Source of the DNA: Ancylostoma caninum
Taxonomy: Eukaryota > Nematoda > Chromadorea > Rhabditida > Ancylostomatidae
Direction: 5' to 3'
Length of the DNA stretch: 64,000 bases
Assembly (NCBI GenBank): GCA_037903475.1
Contig: JBAJFG010000358.1
Location: 1-64,000, forward strand
The notes under the pieces were generated by a model. That model was not told the origin of the DNA. It ran no database searches and saw nothing but the letters and a program-made list of their open reading frames with translations. The translations under genes and the position numbers were made by a program. Shown in pieces: positions 43,091 to 54,700 of the stretch. Every line of letters begins with the position of its first letter. The first letter of the stretch is position 1.

Positions 43091-44105
43091 AAAAGCCAAA
43101 AGGTATAACATCTACAATTATATTACTGGCCAACTTCTGTTAAATGTTCTGCAGAACCCCCTCCCACCTCACCCCCATGTCTGATTTAAAAAAATGCGAG
43201 AGCCTCGAATAAGCTCTACATAGATATTCTAATACTTGGACTTTGGGGAAAATTTTGGAATGCTGGTGAGGTTTACTTGAAGGATTCAGAAATCACGTAA
43301 TGCCCTTTCCCTCATAGGATGAAAATAGTATGAGATGCTCCAAGTTCCCTAGAGTTCTACGTATGGGAGTCGAAACTGCTGTACGAGTAACCATCAGAAG
43401 TGTAAGCAATGTTCTGTGGGCTACAGATGCTGGAAACGTCTGACGCCCTTCCATTAGTGAGGGTCAAAGCAGTCTGCCTCAACCTGGGGATCTACATAGT
43501 AGTAAAATAGTGCGCGGTGAACAGCCAATAACGTGATGCTTAGGAACCGGTGTCATACCATTCTGTGATTGGTGGTTACGATAAAGAACCTGATGCTTGC
43601 AGTTTTCCCTTCAAATTCTGCTCCCTTCCTTCGGTCTGATGGAGCAGCCCATGGTTCATTGCATCGAAAAGTTTGACAAGACTGAGAGGTTCACCCATTA
43701 ATTAATTAATAAAATTATTTTGCTATTTGGTTCAGCTTGAGTTGAAGAGTTTTAGCCTCTATGCCAACCATACTTACCGATGATATTTGATAAGAAAAAA
43801 AAAGCTGTTTCGAGGAATTGCTCACTGACGAGACCCCTAAGCTACAACTTGCTCATATCTGAATTTTTTTCAGTAAATTTTTTCCAAGAATAAGATCCGC
43901 TTATTCAAAATGTTTTGTGATCCTAAGCCGACATATTTGCGCTGCACTTTTGGCTGACGAAATAGGCAACCCGTCAATTACGACACAAACAACGTCAAAC
44001 CTCATAAAACCATTGCGCGTTTCTTCAGATAGCACATACCATAATGCCGTAACTGCAGAACCAGAAGTTGTACAGCTTTTATGATAACTTGATCAGAACC
44101 ACTCT
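43091..44105. other. no gene recognised
   Basis: Intergenic or intronic AT-rich sequence with no supported feature. Confidence 0.45.
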
Positions 44106-44700
44106 GCCTTACAGGTTGAATATTATTGAATGTTGGGGCTGAACCATACCTTTATGATCTCTACGATCCCCTGTAGGGTGAAATTGCTGGCACAATTGTA
44201 GAGTGCTATAGTTGTGGGCGGAGAAACGCTCCATCTCTTCAGCGTAGCGTCCGTCAATTGGTGAAGGTAGACGGTAGAGCGGGGTTGAATGCGCAGGCAC
44301 TGCATACAAGGCATGGAGTTGATCACCTGGAAGAGAAACTTCTAGAAAAAATTGGGGAAACACCTTGGTCCAGTCTTTTTTTCCCAGTAGAAAGTATGTT
44401 CAGCGTTGAATCCTGAGAGTCGCGAACATCCAGCCGGGGGGAGGACGATTTTCTGTCGGGCTGTCGCGCATGCCACACACGTGGTGACAGTCTGTCCTGC
44501 GGCCGCCGACACATATGATGTGTTTTCGTACTGACAAGCCACTGACAGCCATCAGAACCATCAATCCACGATCACTGCGCGTTCCTCCCACATAATATGC
44601 CCAGGATTTTGTCTGTGCAAACTTGCATACCTTTCCGTGGATTGTACAATTTTTGCCATGCGATTGAACTGGTGGAAACCCTTCCATTAAAAGGAAACTA
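44106..44700 (-). CDS. probable exons of an unidentified cysteine-containing protein
   Basis: Two exon-like stretches occur on the minus strand. One follows GGCTGTCAG and encodes ACQYENTSYVSAAAGQTVTT, CVACATARQKI and AGCSRLSGFNAEHTFYWEKK (about 44540-44375). The other lies between the acceptor CTCTTCCAG and a GTATGG donor (about 44330-44150) and encodes either VINSMPCMQCLRIQPRSTVY... or, in another frame, LHALYAVPAHSTPLYRLPSP.... Phases do not join unambiguously, so the correct frame is not settled. Not recognised; may be a pseudogene. Confidence 0.3.
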
Positions 44701-45289
44701 GGGAGCTTAATGTACATCTATACAGCTTCCAGCATAGTTTTTCTTTGAAAGGAAGGCAGGATGTTGGTCACAGATTCTTGTCATTCCTCAAGATGATTGG
44801 GGCTGGTATTCAAGAAACGACACCCAAGCTATCCAAGGTTGGTTAGCATGATTGGTCATCATAGAGACTGTGTAATGGTAGGAGACACAGGGAGCGAAGG
44901 TTTGCTTGCTAGCATGGTTTCGCCTGGTTATGGGTTCATGCATCCCAGCCCGGATCGTCTATGGAATATTGCCTCCCCCCGCTCCTTTGCCTTTACTAAA
45001 CTCTCAAATTTAACAGCCCAAAACATTTGAGGAAACGATAATAACAGTAAAGGTGAGCAGACAGGAGAAGTGGCCAATAAAAGGTTCAATTCATCTAACG
45101 TCATGCGATAATGGAAACCCATGAAACTAAGTAAGTACAATTAAAACAACTTCAAAATTCAAACTTTTTGAGCTCGTTTGAATTTCAGCTAAACTCCTCC
45201 TTGAATTTGGTGGTCCACGCGTAATTTCCTGCTCTATTCCCAGTAATTTTTCTTCTGCATTCCTCAGACTTTCCCCGGGATTTAGGCAA

Positions 45290-46600
45290 AAAACCATCGG
45301 TGTTCAATTACCTTGGCTATTCTGAAAGATTCTGAAGGCAAATCACCCCATACTTCAGTTGTGTTGAGTTTGAAGGGAGACATGCTTAGCATAACAGTCG
45401 TGCACCTATGAATTGCTTTTACTACTTTTTTTAATGATTTTCCAAAATTGACCCTATTTGGGATGAGAATTAGAGCAGTTTCTCCCAATGCTATAACGCA
45501 AATAGAAAAGGCTTAGTGCGAGTGAAGGAAGGGTTCAACCCAAACAAACAAAGGGTGAAGGTTTAATCTCTGTGTTTCCACCTGTCACCAGCCAATTTTG
45601 TGATAATTACGGAATACTCTCTTAGCCGGGCGGAAAACATGCTGTGTACCGAGTTTTCCTTCATTTTTACATAACAAGGCCGAAACTTTGCAGATCCCAA
45701 GATAGACCACCGAGCTGTTGGAGGAAAAAGGTGGATTAAAAGGTCTGGACGATCGCGGTAGCATACCCTCACTAAGTGACAAGAACTCAGAGCTTGAGAA
45801 TTTCAATTTAGACAATGATTGATCAATAGTAACAACAGTTCAAGTGGTTTAATTCAATTTGCAACAATTTAAATTGAACTATGTGTTACTCATGTCAACG
45901 GAAACAGAAAGTGTCATTCCGGTAAAAAGTAAATCAACGGGTGGGTAAGGCAAGCCAAACAAACCAGAACCTCTTGCCACTATCGCATTTTTTGCGAACA
46001 CTTATACCATTGAAGAGGACTGATCTAGGTCTGAAATTGCTCCTCTACAACCCCATTTCCTCCTCACAGGGTTTCCTTAACCACAACACCAATCCAGAAC
46101 ACATGCAGCTCCTTGTCGCTTTGTGCGCGGTTCACCGACGTTGAGACGTTTGTGACCTACCTTGTCACTGATGATGTCTTGCTCGAAGTGACAGAAGTCG
46201 AGCGTGAGCGAGCGACAGGCGGTTCGTGTCAGTAGCGATAGCATCTGTTCTTTGGAGAATTTCAGATGACACAGGGTGAACGACAAGCTTTGAACAGCGC
46301 TGAAAAAAGCGGAAACATGAGAGGCCGCGCCAAGAAACTGGCAAAACAAAGAGTTGTTCAGGACTTTCCGGCGACAGGCAAAGAACAATTTGTCAGGAAG
46401 AGATTGATGTCGGCTCAGGAGGTGCTACCTTAGGCTTGGGATATGTTTTTGATCTAAATGTCGGCCTTGGTTTGGAGCAAGACATCGAAATCTGAGCGGA
46501 ATCATATGAAAAAAGGCTTTCTCCCCGGAAAGAGCATGTGTACAATTTACCTTCAATGGGTAAATAAATTGTCTTGAGGTAACACCAACAAGTTATCCCA
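45290..46600 (-). CDS. further F-box-gene-like exons (leucine-rich C-terminal part), structure unresolved
   Basis: The exon 46299-46161 has a good TTTTTTCAG acceptor and GTAGGT donor. It encodes AVQSLSFTLCHLKFSKEQML, then SLTLDFCHFEQDIISDK, the strand-loop pattern of nematode F-box protein C-termini. A likely exon near 45488-45310 encodes KSLKKVVKAIHRCTTVMLSM and ends SFRIAK before GTAATT. Other pieces at 46600-46395 and 45815-45563 could be coding. They probably continue the gene at 46639-47440, or belong to a neighbouring or decayed paralogue. Confidence 0.45.
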
Positions 46601-46638
46601 AGCTCCATAAGTTACTTAAAGGCCACGGCCTTGTTTAG

Positions 46639-47440
46639 TTAGCCGCAGCTGCCCTTGTCAATCAGGATCATGTTCACCTAAGTATAAAACAACGACAGCA
46701 GTGTAAATGCCGTATCATGTTTCGGTGGATTTCGAAGGATGTGGACGAGGTAATTCTTCCGAGAACCGGCCTTTGGGTAATGTTTTGGGCAAAACAACCC
46801 AAGCAAGTAAATAAAACTCTGTCCAGAAACCATTTAGATACTTCTAGCAATAGCTACCCACCTCAAGTCGTTCCACTTGGCCGTCAGCATGTTGAAGAAC
46901 TCTGTGTCGGCAGTAACTCCATCAAATGACAGTCGTTCATAAAGCTGTACCTAAACATGTCCTTTTGAGGTACACCTTATGGTAAGACGCTGGAAACGAC
47001 AGTTCCACTAGCCTAGAGTAGACAAACCAAAAATAACTTCACCTTCTTCATCTCTTCCATGACAAGACTAGTACCATTACTGCAGCTAGGCCCCTCTAGG
47101 CCTTCCTCCACAACCTGCCTGCTTTTCTGATTCCGCTTCATCGTCACGACCACTCTTCGATGCATTTTCCCGGTGTTCTTCAGCTGTAGCTTGCCAACGG
47201 GGCGTGAGCGTCCAAGAAAGGTGCGCATTTCTACGCTGAAAATCCGCAAATTTACAGAAAATATTAAAATTCGGGAGCCTAGATGTACCTGAAGTCATCC
47301 ACACGCGGTTTTCCCAAATGGTTCCGTTCCACGATACGGTTCAGCTTCCTGTTCAGCCTCTTCGCCACCACCACTGTGGTTGGGGAGGACATCTTCAGCA
47401 CGTTGACAAGCACTTCTTCTGGCAGAAGTGAGAAGTCCAT
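46639..47440 (-). CDS. nematode F-box protein
   Basis: Exon 1 (47440-47289) starts MDFSLLPEEVLVNVLK, an F-box. It continues with VVVAKRLNRKLNRIVERNHL, the nematode F-box helix pattern, and ends VDDF. Exon 2 (47235-47043) and exon 3 (46950-46858) follow with good borders. Exon 3 encodes YERLSFDGVTADTEFFNMLT, a repeat of the kind found after nematode F-boxes. A last exon at 46677-46639 gives a short end and TAA; this 158-residue model is in frame throughout. Using the alternative exon 3 donor (46862) leaves no open continuation. The natural C-terminus may lie in the exons at 46299-45290. F-box proteins are substrate adaptors of SCF ubiquitin ligases, and this class is large and fast-evolving in nematodes. 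The acceptor CTTCAG directly abuts the ATG, fitting SL trans-splicing. Confidence 0.7.
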
Positions 47441-48640
47441 CTGAAGAGGTCTGGAGGTAAATTCCCACTAAGATGAGCCAAAATACGGAAATGACACGAA
47501 GAACAGGGAAATACGTCCGCTGGACGAGGAAAAAATGACGCGTGCTGCTTAGACAACGATCTGAGAACATACCACTAGCACCTGCGCCAGGTAATTAGCG
47601 CTTGATACAGCACTGATGTGAAAGTTACACTGCCAAGCACATCTGATGAGGTGTGAAGTGATCGCCAGAGGGGCGCAATCACCGTGAAGTGATCCCAGAC
47701 GCCCTGGGATGCTCATTAGGGCTAATTATGACTGCTGAGTGCCAGCTGTCATAATTTGCGTACAATTATCAACTATGTTAAAATCAGCGCTGACAGGAGT
47801 ATAATGGTAAACATGCTGCTGAGCAGTGGTGGCTGGAATTAGAAACTACGACCTTTCGCACATCAAAACTGTTATAGCAAGTGTTCTCCAAGGTCATAGG
47901 GCTATTCCTCGAAATCGTAAAAATGTGAGAACTATAATCCGTAATCGACCAGAACACTATCGAAAAATGTAGTAGTGAACTGAACTTTAGGCATTCTTCG
48001 GAAGAAAGTGTGGGAAATGGAAGAGGAATGTACTTGAAAAAAAAAACATAGAAAGTCAAACTCAAAATAAATTGGGAGAAAATATGTAAGATTTATTTCG
48101 TCTCTCTAACTGCCCAGAAAATGCACGATCCACGGGAATTTCAACCTCGTTCTACTAGAAAGTATGCGCGAAAATATGAGCAATTTATCTGGGAATTCTC
48201 GGTGTAGAAACATGAGATCAAATGCTACTCAGAGAGCGAGGATATAACAAGGAATAGCCAGAAATTCAACAGAATTCTCCAAAATGTTCAAGACAATCAG
48301 ATCTCCTTCAAACCATAAAATAAAAGCAGGAACGGTCCAAAGTGGCAACAGCACTGCGGAAAAAAGAAAATGGCATTCATGCGACAAAAGCCTTGCCACT
48401 TTTCCGTTGCTGTGCTTTCTGGAAATTTACATCCAAAAACAACCATACACCGGACAAACAAAATCATACATATAACACTAAATAAGGTAAGCAAGCAGTT
48501 GGTGGGCGAATGAGAGGAGTGAAAAGTTTTGAGATGGACATGCTACCAACAACGAATCCACATGATCTCTACTTTAGAATCTTAAGTTTAGGATAATCTA
48601 ATGTAGAAAAAATGGGTAGGGATTACAAAATAGCCTTCAC
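47441..48640. other. upstream region of the F-box gene with a conserved-looking island
   Basis: No exon found. 47580-47770 is more GC-rich and dense in candidate binding sites: CACCTGCGCCAGGTAATTAG, GAAGTGATC twice (about 47657 and 47692) and GGCTAATTATGAC. This could be an enhancer; inference only. Confidence 0.35.
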
Positions 48641-48689
48641 AACCTTTTGTTAATCTATCACTATTCCCGGAAATCTACCGTTGTCAAAA

Positions 48690-48945
48690 GTGGACAGGGG
48701 ACGTTAAACTTCGAGGAATTTGCTGATTTTGTTCAGTTACTACGAGAAACCATCACCATGGGATTATCCATGGATTTTTTGAACATTACTGTTTACATCC
48801 CATATAGTTTATTTCTCTCTACGTATCTCGTATCAAGAAATTTATACTTATCAGAAGTGGTAAGGGAGACGATAAACACCGAAGATTTTGCTGCTCTTGC
48901 GCAGTCACAGGAACAGAGGATAGACTTATGCACAAGTATATGGAC
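48690..48945 (+). pseudogene. duplicated EF-hand-like exon, decayed
   Basis: At 48690 the frame SGQGTLNFEEFADFVQLLRE follows an AG, as if a split codon completed D-G-Q-G-T-L-N-F-E-E-F, the second half of a calmodulin or troponin C type calcium loop. About 166 bp downstream (48856) the same stretch recurs, diverged and with a one-base insertion (GGGAGACG for GGGGACG) that breaks the frame. No flanking EF-hand exons are recognised. Best read as relics of an EF-hand exon; the first copy could still be live. Confidence 0.45.
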
Positions 48946-49009
48946 GTTTTAGATTTGAGGTACAAAGTTTCCTAGCAATAATAGCACATACTTCACGTCA
49001 CTAGCAGTG

Positions 49010-49800
49010 ACACGAGCTGTTCGTGACACCTTCAGTTGAGCAGTTCACGCACAGCCGCAGGCAATGGAAATTTTCCTTCTTATTATTTTCAGTACGATTC
49101 AAAATGGTCTGAGAGGGATATCCGGGGTGCTGGACATGGCGGAAACAATTGTTTGCACAATGCACCAGAGAAACTATGAAACCAGACAAGCCAGGAAATT
49201 GCATGTACGTGAACAGCAGAAGAAGGAAGCCAGTAGCGGCCAGCAATATACTCCACACTACCGCTTATCATTGTAACATTGCACGGAGAAGGGACAGATG
49301 AATGACACGGAGTGTAGGCGACGTCACCGGCTCGTGACAGAATACGCCACTAAGCCGCTGCGGCCAGACTGACAGTCGGCGGAACGAATGGTGAATACGG
49401 TGATGACGTGCCGACGGGAAGCTGCCAATCGAGCAGCGCTGGCGACAGCACGCGGCGATTTCTCGCCCGGAATCCTCTGCAACGCTGCGGGCGGGATTGT
49501 TGCAGATTGCGGGATCAAATGAGGACATCTGCGTCCCGGACGCAGTGTCAACATGTTTCCGGGAAGTGTTGGCGGGGGGGGGGGGGCGCGGGCGCGACTG
49601 CCCCGCCCTCTTTGCGGCGCCGCTCGCAGCTCGCGCTGCTCGCTGCTCGCTGCTCTATCTGACCAACTCGAGTGAAAGGCAGACGCCGGGTTCATGACAG
49701 ATGATTGACTAAGGAGCTACGATACATACGTGTAAATGACAGCCGATTCGCTTGCAAATGATGTGTCACTCAGTGCTCCACACAAAGACGCCTGATAAAC
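49010..49800. promoter_or_regulatory. GC-rich island with a 13-G run
   Basis: A CpG-rich block in AT-rich surroundings, with a G13 tract (49574-49586), CGCGGGCGCG and repeated CTCGCTGCTCG. The right flank holds ATGATTGACT and CAAATGATGTG. No supported exon, although GC-rich frames are open on both strands. Candidate promoter or enhancer. Confidence 0.35.
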
Positions 49801-52059
49801 CGCTACGGATCTCGCAAAATCTCTACTCGATGCCAGTGCTCAACTTCAGCGAAAAAAAAAACTTGGAAGGAAGGGCTACACTAAGGGTTCTTCGTGCGCA
49901 CTTAGAGGGCATCGCTAAAGCAGGAAAGAGTTTGAGAGGAAGTTATTGAGATTCCATGCAGGGTTGTCCTAAAATATTGATAGGTTGATAAATGTAAATG
50001 TAGTTGCCGTGGGTCCCTATTAGCTACTATCGCGGTTTTATAAGACCTCATTGGCGTCTTCAATGAGGATTGAAATCAGACAAGAGATTTTCTTCGGGAA
50101 ACCAGCTTAATTTCGATACTGTTATGGTTTGTTACAGCAACAAAAAGAAACTGATTTCGTCTAAATCGGTCAGACCACAATGAATTTAATAGAATTTTCT
50201 CTCTAAGTCGTTTGAAAGATGGAATTTCCCTCATAACGAAAGCGATTTCGCGACGAGAGCCATTCCTACGGTATTTGTAGAAGTAAATGTAACTGTAATG
50301 GTTGATTGCGAGCTATTACAGAGGTTTTATGAGACCTCATTGATGCCTTTAATGAGATTTAATAAGATGAGAAGGCTTTTTCTAGAGTAATTTTCATGTT
50401 TTGCCGGTGAATTTTATCACAAATTATAATAAAGTGATTTCGTTCAAAACATCAGAATGTCCACTACTGTTTCAATCTCCTTCAGAAAGCATCAAGATAG
50501 GAATACAAAATAACAGTTAAGCCACAAGAAGTACGATATGATTTGATTCCGGGGAATTGTTGAAAGATCGAATAAACGTGGTAGAAAAAGAAGGTAAACA
50601 TATGAACTAATAGTCATGTGGAAGCGTAAAAAATGAGAACGTTGTCCAGTGATTCAGAACTGATGATGTAGCCAAAAAGGTAATAACTACCTACAAACTG
50701 ATCTAATTACGCACCTTTTCCGGATTTGAGCTATTTTTTCCCTCGGCTAAGCTTGATAAAAGCCTAACTAAACGAAACTGGTGTAGAAGACCAAATTTTG
50801 CCTCCTGCGTCTCCTAGCATCATAAGACTGTACAATTACCAACAACGTTAACCATCGTTGGTTTGACTGCTTGTAGTTTCATTAATGTCAGCCCTGGTGT
50901 TATTCTCCAAAGATTTGATCCCACATTTGGTCATAGTATTCAATTCAGAAGGATGATTAGCGATTCTTACATAGTTTGCCTGCTTCGTTTGTGTTTATAC
51001 ACGCTCTTAGCAGCTGTAAAAACGGTTGGAAGAGGCCTGTGACGCTAATAGAAACTTGAATATGAAGCAATCCAGAAGCGATATCTTTGTGCACCTTCTC
51101 ATTTCAATAAGTTTCAGAATGAGATACATTCGAAAAGAAGGGAAAATAGGAAAGCAACGTCAAAATTCCTAGAGCCTTTGTTAGCCAAGCGGAAGAAAAA
51201 AAATTTGGGAAAATTGCGTTGAGTACATTCGTTCTAGCCTCACCACTCCCATCCAGGAAATAGGAACAGAGAAGCCTTGGACTTTGGCATTGGACTTGTT
51301 CCCACCGATGTGTTAGACATAAAGATTGCTACGTCAGCTCACTGCACATCAAGATACAATGCACATCAAGGAACGCATTGAGTTCCGTGAAACGAGCTTG
51401 ATGGATTTTCAACAAGCACGAGGAAAAAGGATATGTGTTGAAAGCAATTTGGAAGATCTGGACTTTCAGGAAGCTGTATGGATGCCATTAAGCATTCTTT
51501 CTCTGTTCATTTACTCGTGATGTTACTACTGTTTTTCGTCAAATTTCAAGGTCCCTAAGGAGTTGGGGTTGCCATGTAGCGAGCACAACCGGAAATTTGA
51601 ACGGAAAGCGAAGTAACTATGGGACAAAAAAAGCACAAATTTGTAGCACCGAAAGATTAGCTAATAAAATTGCTCTATCTACCAAGCCTCGTCGGCACAA
51701 AATATCCACACATCAAGAACTATGCCGAGGTTTAGAGAAAAGAAGACATTTCAACCATCACAAGTTTTTAATTAATTGATTTCATTCAAGTGCTGAAGTA
51801 ATTTCAACCAGGCTCGGAAAATTCTCACCAGACAGCATGGCATCAGAGATCGCGCACAGCTGATTCCAGAAAAAGGGACCAGCTGCTACATCGTCCTTTT
51901 TCAGGGATGGTGATCATTGGCAGCGATTTGGAGATCTGTCAGGTGAGGTGTAACAATTTCAAGGAGTTGAATTGTCGAACAAATCAAGAAGTCGCGCGAA
52001 GCCAATCCCGAAGAGAGAATCTTGAACTTTTTTGTGCGAAAAAAAATCCCTGAATCACG
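49801..52059. other. no gene recognised
   Basis: AT-rich. A weak duplicated phrase (AGACCTCATTGGCGTCTTCA and AGACCTCATTGATGCCTTTA at about 50045 and 50334) suggests an old repeat pair of roughly 290-bp period. Confidence 0.4.
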
Positions 52060-52350
52060 GCAATTTTTGTGTTGCCCCGTCGACCGCTGGCGAACGTACA
52101 GAAGCGGCGGTGGCGGTGGCGACGAGGAGGCAGCGCGAGTCACGGGTGCGTATTCATCCAGTGCGGCGTCATGTCTTATACGAGGCGGCAGAGTGTCAGG
52201 TTCGCTAGCTGCGTTCATCCGTCTGTGCGTGTCGTTGCCAATCACTCCCGTGTCACACGCAATTCCACGTCCGCGCACCGACACACACAAGACAGACGCG
52301 ACGACTCCGTAGCGCATCTGACGGACGACCAGCACGTCCAACGTTGACGT
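52060..52350. promoter_or_regulatory. GC-rich island
   Basis: A block with GGCGGTGGCGGTGGCGACGA and many CpGs in AT-rich sequence. Open on several frames but without splice or start support. Candidate regulatory or first-exon region. Confidence 0.3.
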
Positions 52351-53779
52351 TCGATCTGATGCTCCGAGTCCTAGTGCCTAAAATCTAGTAGAAAACAACA
52401 TCACAAGTAAGTTTGTCTCACACAGGCATGGAGACAGCGAGAAGAAATCTGTACCATCCCTTTTTTCTAGGGAAACCCAGAAATCTCATAGAGAGGAACT
52501 AATAACAAAGCAGGTCTTAACAACAGTGTGGTTCTTGCTGCCCAGCTCTGGTGCTTTACATATACAACCCCTTGTGAATCGTGATCTCGTTGTGCTCTCA
52601 TAGAATTTAAATGCGGTAACATCTATGATGACTTAGTGTTGCTCCTCTAGATTAAGAATCTTTTAAACGCTTTTTTTTGTTTTCATAAAGTCTTGTACAG
52701 TGTTTTTCCTTTTCAATCAGTGTTTGGAACACCGCATTTAATGAATAAGCAAATAAATAAATAAATAAGTGCTCTCTTATGAAGTGGTGGTAGTTTCTCG
52801 CCTCCTAGTCAATGGAACCAGCTACAATCGAATAAATGTCAATTTAAATGAATAAGCAATAAAAAATGGCTCTTGCTTGAAATAATTTGTTTATAATAAT
52901 TGCAGCTGGTTATTGTGAAATTCTGATATAGCCAGGAAAGAAGAAAGGTGAAAATCATCAATTTGCCATCTGTGATCTTCCTTTTTTTACTTCTTTTGAT
53001 GAAGAAGCGACCAAGAAACGGTCAATTTTAGCGCAGTTTCTTACTCAATCAAACGGAAAGGTAATCTACATATTTACGCGAAAATCTAAGATAATAATGA
53101 AGTGAACATTCCATTCTTATGTATTTTCCCAATATACTTTCCGAAAATCTCAACCTATTTGATAACATGTGCAGTTCGCAAGGAAAAATTTCTCCAAAGA
53201 AAGCAATCAGTTTGCCATCACCTGTAGTCATGGAATACCAGTTATCTCTGACGAGACACCAGTTTTGTAGAATTTGGAAGCGCTAGTACCTTATGAAAGA
53301 CTTACTTAAGCAGCGAGTAATAGATTTCCCTCAAGGCTCACCTCAGATTCCCATGAAACTAGCAGGTTCTGAAAGAAAACCACGAAGGGTAAAGGCACGG
53401 GTAGTCGGTAAACTCGAATTTTGCTGCTCAAATCGATTTTTGTTTTTTCTCGACCTGAGCAAGCATACTATTATATTTAATGCAAAGTACCGCGTAGATA
53501 TAGCAAACAATTTGCAAAAAAAAAAAATCACAAAAAATCCGGAGTGGATTTTGGACGATTTTGAAGACAACTTGATGGTCTTCTTAATTAATCTATAATA
53601 TCCAGGAAAAGAGCGCGCGCGGTCGCAAACAGAAAGTTGTCATGTGGAAAAAAAAGTTTTCAACTAAAAATAACCTGAAAGAGAAAACCAGCAGTAGCTG
53701 AGGAGGTCCTCATGAATGGCACAATAAATGCTCCCCTCCCCTCTCCCCTCCCCCTCCCCCCCCCTCCAATCAGACATCT
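52351..53779. other. no gene recognised
   Basis: AT-rich. AATAAATAAATAA simple repeats at 52745-52770 and a C/T-rich tract at 53728-53766. Confidence 0.5.
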
Positions 53780-54075
53780 ATGGCGGAATCAGGCGCCCCG
53801 CGTACAATCACAGCCGCACCCCTGGAAGAATTGGAATGTGACAGTAATTGGATGCACCCGATAGACCCGCACAGCGCCATGATAATTGTTGAATCAGATA
53901 ACAGAAGTCGAGACGACAAACGTGCACTGGCAGGTTTCCACCTGATTGAGCATCAGAGATTCTCGCCCCCCGCTGTCGCGCACGCCCGCGCGGCCGGCCG
54001 CACGGCGACGGTAGCCTGCGCGCGCGGAACACGACGAATCGCGGACGGCTGCTACGCTGGCGTCAGATCAGGGTT
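53780..54075. promoter_or_regulatory. GC-rich island
   Basis: CpG-dense (GCGCACGCCCGCGCGGCCGG) with open frames on both strands but no recognised protein. Similar in scale to the neighbouring islands. Confidence 0.3.
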
Positions 54076-54250
54076 TCTCTGCAATTTTTTCTGTTACAAT
54101 TTCTGTTACAAGGACAGTGGAAAAAAACACAGGAATATAAAAGCCATACTTTCTTGGTTGGAAGGGGTCCAAAACAATCACCGCGAGGTGATCAAGGTCA
54201 TGAATGGCATTGTCTTCATTTAACATTTATTTGTCTAACAATATTTAAGG

Positions 54251-54700
54251 TTGCTTCAAAAAAAACTGAAATTTGACCATGACCAAATCGAACTACTAGC
54301 ATGGATAGGACTGGCAATAAAGAACACGGAACAGAAACCAGAATTCTGCCTTTTCTCCAGAAGAGTAAGTTGCCTTTTTAACGATGAACCTTCTTATGAA
54401 GGGTATATTCATAAGCTCTCTCTTCTGTGGAGAATTAAGTATATCCTGCAGGGGTCCTACCCTGGTCTTTTGAACATCGGTTATCTTCACCAAATTCCGG
54501 AAGAATGTGTAAGCATTATTGCAGAGAAAGCAGAATTTGTTTGGAACTTAGGCGGAATCCGAGGAATATACGCAAAATTTTCATGGAATCATATAAAGTT
54601 TGTTTCCACTGTTTTCAGAGACCACAGTCTACGCGAATGTTCAGCAGCTTTGCGATACAAGTCATGCATTTGGACGTTAGCCGGAACTTGTGTGGGATGA
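54251..54700 (+). CDS. 149-codon unassigned ORF
   Basis: The longest non-repeat open frame in the right half, unusual for AT-rich DNA. It begins MLQKKLKFDHDQIELLAWIG and contains EPSYEGYIHKLSLLWRIKYI. I recognise no family, and no signal peptide or splice context supports it. It may be chance or part of an unknown gene. Confidence 0.2.
   Translation: MLQKKLKFDHDQIELLAWIGLAIKNTEQKPEFCLFSRRVSCLFNDEPSYEGYIHKLSLLWRIKYILQGSYPGLLNIGYLHQIPEECVSIIAEKAEFVWNLGGIRGIYAKFSWNHIKFVSTVFRDHSLRECSAALRYKSCIWTLAGTCVG

Noticed and set aside
44150..44330. LPSPIDGRYAEE resembling an adenylosuccinate lyase motif
   Set aside because: Short match in one of two competing frames, with no other lyase motif nearby; likely coincidence.
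49324..49695. 123-codon Arg/Ala/Pro-rich ORF
   Set aside because: Open mainly because the sequence is GC-rich; both strands are open and no splice or start support exists.
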